Part shown: positions 1 through 3,539 of the stretch, piece by piece
How positions within the stretch are numbered: the stretch's first letter is position 1
Layout: every line of letters begins with the position of its first letter
From: CAYLNH01 sp964384625
GTDB taxonomy: Bacteria > Verrucomicrobiota > Lentisphaeria > JABSQK01
Reading direction: 5' to 3'
Assembly (NCBI GenBank): GCA_964384625.1
Contig: CAYLNH010000297.1
Span: forward strand, 1 to 8,549
Length of the DNA: 8,549 bases
The notes under the pieces: model-generated
What the model saw: only the letters and a program-made list of their open reading frames with translations
Told to the model about the DNA's origin: nothing
Databases searched by the model: none
Position numbers and translations under genes: made by a program

Positions 1-125
1 CCCCATTAAGCTCAAATCAGCGGAATTCAGGGCAAAAACGATGGAAGATCCGTTCGAGTCCCGTCGCTCGCTCCAAGGGGTGCTTGCCCCGCCCCTCGCT
101 ACAGGACCTGCGATACGGTCAGGGA

Positions 126-231
126 GGGCTGTCTCAGAAAGGGACCCGCTGCCGGGTTCGCACAGAACTGCTCTGTACCGGACGGCACCGAAGCGGCCAA
201 GAAACGCCGTCGCGGTTTTCTGAGACAGCCC
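126..231. repeat. 106-bp foldback element with perfect 15-bp terminal inverted repeats
   Basis: The ends, GGGCTGTCTCAGAAA at 126-140 and its exact reverse complement at 217-231, form a perfect 15-bp inverted repeat. The interior also pairs in nested order: 146-150 with 192-196, 151-154 with 183-186, 155-157 with 177-179, and 162-166 with 172-176 around a 5-nt loop. The whole element can therefore fold into one long hairpin. It has no coding capacity. The GGCTGTCTCA-type end resembles the terminal repeats of some DDE insertion sequences, so a MITE (a non-autonomous transposon remnant) is the leading guess. No clear target-site duplication is visible: the left flank ends GGGA and the right flank begins GGTC. 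A structured RNA is the alternative. Confidence 0.6.
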
Positions 232-241
232 GGTCCCGAGA

Positions 242-267
242 CTACAGCGTTTTAAACCACACTGTAG
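242..267. repeat. Small hairpin around GTTTTAAAC motif
   Basis: CTACAG (242-247) and CTGTAG (262-267) are perfect 6-bp inverted arms around a 14-nt centre holding GTTTTAAAC. The hairpin sits 10 bp after the 126-231 foldback. Its 3' half belongs to a 24-nt sequence that recurs after tRNA-Glu. The function is unknown. Confidence 0.4.
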
Positions 268-270
268 CCG
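247..270 (+). repeat. 24-nt dispersed direct repeat, copy 1
   Basis: This stretch matches 1147-1170 at 20 of 24 positions. The shared part is GCGTTTTAAAC followed by matching CTGT and GCCG blocks in the same spacing. It lies in non-coding DNA upstream of tRNA-Leu. The conserved spacing suggests a short dispersed repeat or protein-binding site rather than chance, but two copies are too few to say more. Confidence 0.45.
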
Positions 271-281
271 TTTTCTTTGTC

Positions 282-338
282 CGGCCTTTGTCTCCCCCTT
301 TGTCAAATTCTGCCCCGGAACAGGGGGGACAAAGGTTG
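282..338. repeat. Long stem-loop (13-bp stem, 25-nt loop)
   Basis: CCTTTGTCTCCCC at 285-297 pairs with GGGGGGACAAAGG at 323-335, giving 12 Watson-Crick pairs and one G-T pair. It can be extended outward by two G-T pairs and one C-G pair to 282-338. The 25-nt loop repeats the word TTTGTC. No T-run follows on either strand, so it is not a typical intrinsic terminator. It is the strongest simple hairpin in the 450 bp before tRNA-Leu. The rest of 1-449 holds no gene that I can support. Confidence 0.5.
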
Positions 339-449
339 CCATTGCATTTCCGGCCGCTTCGGGTCAGCCCCCACGCTTCGCTTTGGTGAGACGAAGGGAA
401 AGAAGCACAAAAAGCGGCTATGACTTTTCTTAGCATTCTCTAACCGTGC

Positions 450-537
450 GCGGCTGTGGTGGAATCGGCATACACACAGCGCTGAGAACGCTGGCCCCGA
501 TCGGGGCATGGGAGTTCAAATCTCCCCGGCCGCACCA
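450..537 (+). tRNA. tRNA-Leu, anticodon GAG
   Basis: This is a complete cloverleaf. The acceptor stem 450-456 pairs with 527-533 (one G-U). The D-stem is GTG/CAC. The anticodon stem CAGCG (477-481)/CGCTG (489-493) encloses loop CTGAGAA, giving anticodon GAG at 484-486, which reads CUC and CUU. A long variable arm (GCCCC/GGGGC) marks it as class II. The T-arm is GGGAG-TTCAAAT-CTCCC. The discriminator is A534 and CCA is encoded at 535-537. It is the first of four tRNAs on this strand. No convincing promoter is seen directly upstream, where the DNA is filled with foldbacks. Confidence 0.96.
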
Positions 538-660
538 GATTGGCCATTGGTCAACAGTCATCAGCTTCGGAACGGCGCTACAGGACTTCATCAGAGACGA
601 ATGACCGCAAGGCCCCCTTCGACTTCGCTCAGGAACCTCGTCAATGATGAATGACCAATC
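538..660. repeat. Imperfect inverted repeat bracketing the Leu-Gln tRNA spacer
   Basis: The left arm 538-553 starts at the base after the tRNA-Leu CCA. The right arm 645-660 ends 2 bp before tRNA-Gln. Over 16 positions there are 13 Watson-Crick pairs, one G-T pair and two mismatches. The outer six (GATTGG/CCAATC) are perfect. The words belong to the same TCATTGGTCA family as the repeats in the other two tRNA spacers. The 91-nt centre is non-coding. Confidence 0.5.
613..633. repeat. CCCTTCGACTTCGCTCAGG-type intergenic repeat word
   Basis: The word at 613-633 contains CCCTTCGACTTCGCTCAGG. From memory, this word and its complement recur in the intergenic DNA of many unrelated bacterial genomes. 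It is not a gene, and reading it in frame gives the spurious peptide PERSRR. There is one copy in this window. Confidence 0.3.
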
Positions 661-662
661 CT

Positions 663-737
663 TGCCCGGTGGTGTAATTGGCAACACGAACGGCTCTGAA
701 CCGTTTGATCGAGGTTCGAATCCTTGGCGGGCAGCCA
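663..737 (+). tRNA. tRNA-Gln, anticodon CTG
   Basis: Acceptor stem 663-669 pairs with 727-733 (U1-A72, as usual for bacterial tRNA-Gln), with a G-G mismatch at 7-66. The D-arm is GTGT/ACAC. Anticodon stem AACGG (689-693)/CCGTT (701-705) encloses loop CTCTGAA, giving anticodon CTG at 696-698, which reads CAG. The T-loop is TTCGAAT (715-721) on a five-pair stem containing one G-U pair. The discriminator is G734 and CCA is encoded at 735-737. The 7-66 mismatch is mildly unusual, but all other elements are intact, so it should be functional. Confidence 0.95.
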
Positions 738-761
738 GTGTGAAGGTGTTCAGTAACCGGT

Positions 762-883
762 AATCAGTATTGATGCACCCGACAGAAGTCCTGCGGACCG
801 TCTCAGACAGTCTGCTTCCGAGCGTGGCCGCGGTCGTCTCGACCGCGCATCCCCGACTTCTGTCGGGGACATCAGTATTCAGT
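762..883. repeat. Nested inverted repeat with perfect 13-bp core
   Basis: CCCGACAGAAGTC at 778-790 is the exact reverse complement of 855-867. The match continues outward with mismatches to 762 and 883, through copies of the word ATCAGTATT. The right copy is itself half of a hairpin (851-868). The block lies inside the spacer-wide inverted repeat 747-1044. Confidence 0.5.
829..868. repeat. Two adjacent hairpins (palindromic pair)
   Basis: Hairpin 1 is CGCGGTCG (829-836), loop TCT, CGACCGCG (840-847). Hairpin 2 is CCCCGAC (851-857), loop TTCT, GTCGGGG (862-868). Both stems are perfect and only 3 bp separate them. GC-rich paired palindromes of this kind are typical of REP-like elements. No T-run follows either one. 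Confidence 0.5.
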
Positions 884-922
884 AAGGAATCGAAAGAGAT
901 CAGTTGGCCGCAGGTAGTGCGT

Positions 923-968
923 GGTCAGGACCGGAAGTCTGGACCATGCCGGATCCGGAGACCTGACC
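923..968. repeat. Inverted repeat with central CCGGATCCGG palindrome
   Basis: GGTCAGG (923-929) and CCTGACC (962-968) are perfect 7-bp arms. The perfect 10-bp palindrome CCGGATCCGG lies between them at 949-958. It is in non-coding DNA between tRNA-Gln and tRNA-Glu. Confidence 0.35.
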
Positions 969-1067
969 CAGACACAGCCTTGTACTGTGGAGTTCCCCAA
1001 CGTGATTCCGGACTTTCCTACGACTGATCACCGGTCACTGAATACAGATTACTCATCCTCCTTTTCG

Positions 1068-1141
1068 GACCCTGTCGTCCAGCTGGCCCAGGACGGCGGA
1101 CCCTCAATCCGCAGACGCAGGTTCAAATCCTGCCGGGGTCG
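1068..1141 (+). tRNA. tRNA-Glu, anticodon CTC, with C33 and no encoded CCA
   Basis: Acceptor GACCCTG (1068-1074) pairs with 1134-1140 (one U-G). The D-arm is GTCC/GGAC. Anticodon stem GCGGA (1096-1100)/TCCGC (1108-1112) encloses loop CCCTCAA, so the anticodon is CTC at 1103-1105 (reads GAG). The T-arm is GCAGG-TTCAAAT-CCTGC and the discriminator is G1141. The GUCGUC..GGCCCAGGAC layout and 4-nt variable loop are typical of tRNA-Glu. Two features are odd. Position 33 (1102) is C where U is almost universal, and the next three bases are CTA, not CCA, unlike the other three tRNAs here. It may be functional with CCA added enzymatically, or it may be a decaying copy. Confidence 0.88.
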
Positions 1142-1146
1142 CTAAT

Positions 1147-1170
1147 GCGTTTTAAACTATTCTGTCGCCG
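1147..1170 (+). repeat. 24-nt dispersed direct repeat, copy 2
   Basis: This copy matches 247-270 at 20 of 24 positions and starts 6 bp after tRNA-Glu. Unlike copy 1, it is not part of a CTACAG/CTGTAG hairpin. Confidence 0.45.
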
Positions 1171-1177
1171 CCACTCC

Positions 1178-1266
1178 TCACGCTGAAGGCGTGATAGTCT
1201 TGAGCCTGGGGTTGGCGAAGCCTACCCCAGGATGGGGGGAGATACGGTTCAACGCTGAAGGCGTTG
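1178..1266. repeat. Three-hairpin palindromic repeat with matching outer hairpins
   Basis: The outer hairpins share one design. TCACGC/GCGTGA (1178-1183/1189-1194) and CAACGC/GCGTTG (1250-1255/1261-1266) both enclose the loop TGAAG. Between them is a strong hairpin: CCTGGGGT (1205-1212) pairs with ACCCCAGG (1224-1231), then a T-T mismatch, then GGC/GCC around loop GAA. The A-B-A' symmetry and the repeated ACGCTGAAGGCGT word look like a REP/BIME-type mobile palindromic unit. From memory, similar CGCTGAAGGCG units occur in other environmental genomes. No transposase is in the window. Confidence 0.55.
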
Positions 1267-1277
1267 TAGTAGGCCCT

Positions 1278-1302
1278 GCCGTGTTAGCGGCTATAGTTTT
1301 TT
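1278..1302 (+). terminator. Possible weak intrinsic terminator before tRNA-Trp promoter
   Basis: GCCG (1278-1281) pairs with CGGC (1288-1291) and six T's follow at 1297-1302. The stem is only 4 bp and the T-run starts 5 bp after it, so support is weak. Its position, after tRNA-Glu and just ahead of a new -10 box, would make sense as the end of the upstream tRNA transcript. Confidence 0.25.
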
Positions 1303-1309
1303 GGGGAAA

Positions 1310-1318
1310 TGCTATAAT
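1310..1318 (+). promoter_or_regulatory. Extended -10 promoter (TGcTATAAT) for tRNA-Trp
   Basis: A consensus TATAAT lies at 1313-1318, preceded by TG at 1310-1311, which makes a full extended -10 element. No good -35 box is found 16-18 bp upstream, which extended -10 promoters tolerate. Transcription would begin near 1325, exactly where the left arm of the 1325-1397 stem-loop begins, and run into tRNA-Trp at 1408. Confidence 0.45.
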
Positions 1319-1324
1319 GCGAAG

Positions 1325-1397
1325 GTCATTCGTCAGTGGTCAGTAGTCATTAACAGGACGGAGACGCATCGACGACCAATGACCGATGACCAATGAC
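1325..1397. repeat. Long imperfect stem-loop in the tRNA-Trp leader
   Basis: Arms 1325-1348 and 1374-1397 pair at 20 of 24 positions (19 Watson-Crick, one G-T), with mismatches opposite 1331, 1336, 1343 and 1345, leaving a 25-nt loop. Each arm is itself a degenerate tandem of GTCATTGGTCA-like words (for example GACCAATGAC repeated on the right). The right arm ends 10 bp before tRNA-Trp. In the predicted tRNA-Trp transcript it would fold at the extreme 5' end. Confidence 0.55.
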
Positions 1398-1407
1398 TAA
1401 CAGAAGA

Positions 1408-1484
1408 AGGCGTATAGCTCAGCCGGCCAGAGCAGCGGTCTCCAAAACCGCCGGTCGCAGGTTCGAATCCTGCTGCGCCTGCCA
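1408..1484 (+). tRNA. tRNA-Trp, anticodon CCA
   Basis: Acceptor AGGCGTA (1408-1414) pairs with TGCGCCT (1474-1480). The D-stem is GCTC/GAGC. Anticodon stem GCGGT/ACCGC encloses loop CTCCAAA, giving anticodon CCA at 1442-1444, which reads UGG. The T-arm is GCAGG-TTCGAAT-CCTGC. The discriminator is G1481 and CCA is encoded at 1482-1484. All conserved positions, including U33, are present. It is the last of the tRNA cluster and is convergent with the oxidoreductase gene ending at 1553. Confidence 0.97.
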
Positions 1485-1552
1485 ATTGTCGTGCGTGAAC
1501 AGAAGTCCTGCGCTGGGCGAAAAGGGCATTGCGCGTAGCCCAAATAGAAGGA

Positions 1553-2659
1553 CTACTTGTTCTTCGGCAGACGATTTTGCCGGTGGCATTCCTCGATCAC
1601 GGCGATCTGTCGGCGTACCTGCCGAGTGGTGACGATTGGCTTCGCCTTGCCGTTGAGCACCTCGTAGAGGTTGTTGTAGATGCGCTCCGGCCCGGAGGGG
1701 AAGGAGGTCAGAGTGTAACCGACGGCCTGCTTTTTCTTTTCTTCGTCGATGGTCCAGGATTCCTCAATCCACGGTAGATCTTCGCGGGTGTACTGGCGAT
1801 CCACGGACCAGTTCCACATCTTGTGCTTCGGCGCTTTGGCCGGGTCAAAGTAGCGCCAGCGCAACTCGGTGGCGCCGCCGGTCGTGCCGCCGCAGGTCCC
1901 GCCGATGTTGTAGAATTCCCCCTGCGGGTACGCCAGATAGGCGCTGATGCAGATATCGATCTGCGGCGCCTTCCGTCCGGGGTCGTACAAGGTGACGGTG
2001 CAGTGGTCTTCCGCGTCGGCGCCGAAGGCGTTGTGACAGTCCATGCGGCAGAAGACCTTCGGGGTCTTCGAGCCGAACAGTGCGAGCGCCTGGTCGATGG
2101 CGTGCGGCCCGGTATTGAACAGGGACCCGCCCATGTGTTTCTGCAGCGTCTGCCAGTCCCACCGGCGGCGGAACCCGCCCCAGGTGCTGCGGATATAGAC
2201 GAGGTCGCCGAGCACGCCGGACGCGAGGACCTCCTGCATTTTGTCGAAGAACGGCTGGAACCGGTTGTTCTGGAACGGGAAGAGGACGCGCTTGTTTTTC
2301 TTCGCCGCGGCGACCATGCGATCGAATTCCTTGACGTTGCGCGCCATTGGTTTTTCGCAGAGGACATGCTTGCCGGCGTTCAGGGCGGCGATGGTCGCCG
2401 GCACATGCAGCGGGCTGGGCAGGGCATTGACCAGCAGGTCGAAGTCGCCGGCCTTGACCATGGGTTTCCAGTCTTTGTAGACATTGGCGCCGAACTCCTC
2501 TTTGGCGTCGCGCCGGCGATCGGCCAACTGGTCGGCGGCGGCAACGATACGGAACCGTTCCGGCATGGTCCGCATGCACCGCACATGAATGTTGTACCCG
2601 CTTCTTCCCTGGCCGGCTACGGCCACCCGAACCACTCCCAGGTCCGTTTGCGCTTTCAC
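1553..2659 (-). CDS. Gfo/Idh/MocA family NAD(P)-dependent oxidoreductase
   Basis: A 368-aa cytosolic protein without a signal peptide, of normal length for the family. The N-terminal Rossmann fold carries G16-x-G18-x-x-G21 after the first beta strand. The family hallmark E-K-P (102-104, in CEKPMA) supplies the usual catalytic lysine. The second domain has a conserved stretch GGSLFNTGPHAIDQ (177-190) with the likely active-site His186 and Asp189. Such enzymes oxidise or reduce sugars, inositols and related polyols with NAD(P). The substrate cannot be read from the sequence. The start is GTG at 2659, because an AAAGG Shine-Dalgarno lies about 9-13 bp upstream and no nearby ATG fits. A plausible promoter sits at 2690-2717, so it is probably transcribed apart from the secreted-protein gene upstream. 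No sugar transporter or kinase adjoins it. Confidence 0.93.
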   Translation of the reverse strand: MKAQTDLGVVRVAVAGQGRSGYNIHVRCMRTMPERFRIVAAADQLADRRRDAKEEFGANVYKDWKPMVKAGDFDLLVNALPSPLHVPATIAALNAGKHVLCEKPMARNVKEFDRMVAAAKKNKRVLFPFQNNRFQPFFDKMQEVLASGVLGDLVYIRSTWGGFRRRWDWQTLQKHMGGSLFNTGPHAIDQALALFGSKTPKVFCRMDCHNAFGADAEDHCTVTLYDPGRKAPQIDICISAYLAYPQGEFYNIGGTCGGTTGGATELRWRYFDPAKAPKHKMWNWSVDRQYTREDLPWIEESWTIDEEKKKQAVGYTLTSFPSGPERIYNNLYEVLNGKAKPIVTTRQVRRQIAVIEECHRQNRLPKNK

Positions 2660-2677
2660 AATGACTACCTTTCCGTT

Positions 2678-2722
2678 CGAATCACATCGATTTGATCGAT
2701 TCGTTGGAACCTATCAATAGGT
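2678..2722. promoter_or_regulatory. Candidate operator palindromes over the oxidoreductase promoter
   Basis: ACCTAT-CA-ATAGGT (2709-2722) is a perfect 6-bp inverted repeat covering the -35 box. CGAATC (2678-2683) and GATTCG (2698-2703) form a second pair with a 14-bp spacer across the -10 and start region. Both layouts suit dimeric repressors. The regulator is unknown. Confidence 0.35.
2690..2717 (-). promoter_or_regulatory. Candidate promoter of the oxidoreductase gene
   Basis: On the minus strand, TTGATA (2712-2717) and TCAAAT (2690-2695) are separated by 16 bp, matching the -35 consensus at 5 of 6 and the -10 at 4 of 6. Transcription would start near 2683, about 25 bp before the GTG codon. 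Two inverted repeats overlap it (see 2678-2722). Confidence 0.38.
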
Positions 2723-2778
2723 CGGCAGGGGGTAAGGTCCAGCACTTCCGGCGCAAAAGGCGAAATTCGCTGCGGCGC

Positions 2779-2803
2779 AAATCCCCGGCGGCACGCCGGA
2801 TTT
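2779..2803 (-). terminator. GC-rich hairpin at the end of the secreted-protein gene
   Basis: CCGGCG (2785-2790) pairs with CGCCGG (2794-2799) around a 3-nt loop, and the flanks AAAT/ATTT add four pairs with a 2-nt bulge. It begins at the stop codon of the minus-strand gene. No T-run follows on that strand, so it may stabilise the mRNA 3' end rather than terminate efficiently. Confidence 0.35.
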
Positions 2804-3285
2804 CAGTCTTCGTCGGCTTCAGCGTTTTCGGCATAGAAGACCGGGTCGGTCTTGGCCCCGGCGATCGGGGCGGCTGCGACTTTGCGGGTCTTCAGGTGTT
2901 TGAAGAAAACGTAGCCCTGTTTCTGGCCGAGAACGCGGAACAGCTCACGGTTCAGCACGGCATATTTGTGTTTGCCGACGTCGATCTCGCGCTTCTTGCG
3001 ATCCAGGATTTTCGTCGCTTTCGCCACGGGCTGGGGATCGATCACCAGCATGAACTGCTTGACGTCGGCCCGGATAATCCGCAGCTCGACGCCGATCGTC
3101 CGCTTCTCGAAGATCGGGGTGGCCGGGATGATCGTGATGTTGTCGCCGTTGCGGATAATCTGCGGTGGTTCGAACTCCACGGCGAAGAAGCGTTCTTCGT
3201 CGATTCGCAGAAACGGCTCGCCCCCGGAAACCACGGATCCCAGCGCCAGGCAGGCCAGGATCATCACATAAACGACGGTTTTCAT
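2803..3285 (-). CDS. Small secreted protein of unknown family
   Basis: A 160-aa protein that I do not recognise. Residues 1-20 form a Sec-type signal peptide: K2, a hydrophobic stretch through residue 18, and a likely cut near SG-GE (about 20). The mature part is mixed alpha/beta and charged, rich in Lys and Arg in its second half, and ends in an acidic tail (AENAEADED). It has no cysteine pair, membrane segment or catalytic motif that I can identify. The start is ATG at 3285, because GAGGAA lies 6 bp upstream and the signal peptide begins there. The reading frame is open for 73 more codons upstream, but that part crosses a leader hairpin and the leuC promoter and is not protein-like. It lies upstream of the oxidoreductase on the same strand (143-bp gap) and is divergent from leuC. 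Confidence 0.72.
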   Translation of the reverse strand: MKTVVYVMILACLALGSVVSGGEPFLRIDEERFFAVEFEPPQIIRNGDNITIIPATPIFEKRTIGVELRIIRADVKQFMLVIDPQPVAKATKILDRKKREIDVGKHKYAVLNRELFRVLGQKQGYVFFKHLKTRKVAAAPIAGAKTDPVFYAENAEADED

Positions 3286-3306
3286 GGCTAATTCCTCGCT
3301 GTTTCC

Positions 3307-3332
3307 AAGGCGACTCTCTCTTTGGTCGCCTT
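3307..3332 (-). promoter_or_regulatory. Leader hairpin upstream of the secreted-protein gene
   Basis: AAGGCGAC (3307-3314) and GTCGCCTT (3325-3332) make a perfect 8-bp stem with a 10-nt loop. It lies about 10 bp upstream of the Shine-Dalgarno on the minus strand. It could protect the mRNA 5' end or influence translation. No T-run follows that would make it an attenuator. Confidence 0.4.
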
Positions 3333-3437
3333 CCGTCTGTGGGACGTCGTCCACCCCTTGTTTATTAGATCCATACCGGCGTTTTTCTGAAGTCAGCCCC
3401 GGCGGACGGCGCGCGACCGCGCCTTCTCCGGCTCCCG

Positions 3438-3465
3438 TTGATAATGAGTCAAACTCACCTATAGT
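3438..3465 (+). promoter_or_regulatory. Sigma70-type promoter of leuCD
   Basis: TTGATA (3438-3443), a 16-bp spacer and TATAGT (3460-3465) match the -35 and -10 consensus at 5 of 6 each. Transcription would start near 3472, giving a leader of about 68 nt before leuC. This is the best promoter in the window. The immediate downstream DNA forms a hairpin. Confidence 0.55.
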
Positions 3466-3472
3466 TAGCGCC

Positions 3473-3488
3473 CCCCGCAACAGCGGGG
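3473..3488 (+). promoter_or_regulatory. Hairpin at the 5' end of the leuC leader
   Basis: CCCCGC (3473-3478) pairs with GCGGGG (3483-3488) around loop AACA, at the predicted transcript start. No leucine-rich leader peptide and no terminator T-run follow it, so classical leucine attenuation is not supported. It may simply stabilise the transcript. Confidence 0.4.
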
Positions 3489-3539
3489 CATGCGTTTGCG
3501 CCAACGATCATTTCCCAACGCTAAGCGAAAGAGGACATC

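Larger units (their letters stand above)
747..1044. repeat. Long-range imperfect inverted repeat bracketing the Gln-Glu tRNA spacer
   Basis: Arms 747-768 and 1023-1044 pair at 20 of 22 positions (19 Watson-Crick, one G-T). They share the words TTCAGT, ACCGGT and ATCAGT in inverted order. The left arm starts 9 bp after tRNA-Gln and the right arm ends 23 bp before tRNA-Glu. The 254-bp interior carries further palindromes (762-883, 829-868, 923-968) and no supported gene. The words resemble those in the inverted repeats of the other two spacers. Confidence 0.55.

Noticed and set aside
41..75. tRNA 3'-end-like sequence (TTCGAGTCC ... GCTCCA)
   Set aside because: The T-stem does not pair, no matching 5' acceptor is visible in the 40 bases upstream, and no anticodon arm can be drawn. 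At most it is a relic.
41..1145. Short ORFs of 60-101 codons on both strands in and around the tRNA cluster
   Set aside because: They overlap tRNAs and hairpins, lack ribosome sites and have no protein-like composition.
1322..1400. CRISPR-like array of short GACCAATGAC words
   Set aside because: The units are about 10 bp, degenerate and inverted around a centre, with no spacers of constant length and no cas genes.
1513..1545. Terminator between tRNA-Trp and the oxidoreductase
   Set aside because: Only 4-5 bp stems (for example TGGGC/GCCCA) with long loops are present. The TTTT on the minus strand follows a 4-bp stem, too weak to call.
1823..2695. 290-codon + strand ORF
   Set aside because: It is antisense to the oxidoreductase, with composition typical of a GC-rich shadow frame and no family resemblance.
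3250..3276. Lipoprotein signal (ILAC) in the secreted protein
   Set aside because: The cysteine is residue 12, within the hydrophobic core and too close to the N-terminus. A cut near SG-GE fits better.
3286..3504. 73-residue N-terminal extension of the secreted protein
   Set aside because: The internal ATG has a good GAGGAA site and starts a signal peptide. The extension overlaps the leader hairpin and leuC promoter.
3490..3539. Leucine attenuator leader peptide before leuC
   Set aside because: The ATG at 3490 has no ribosome site, its frame runs into leuC, and there is no run of Leu codons.
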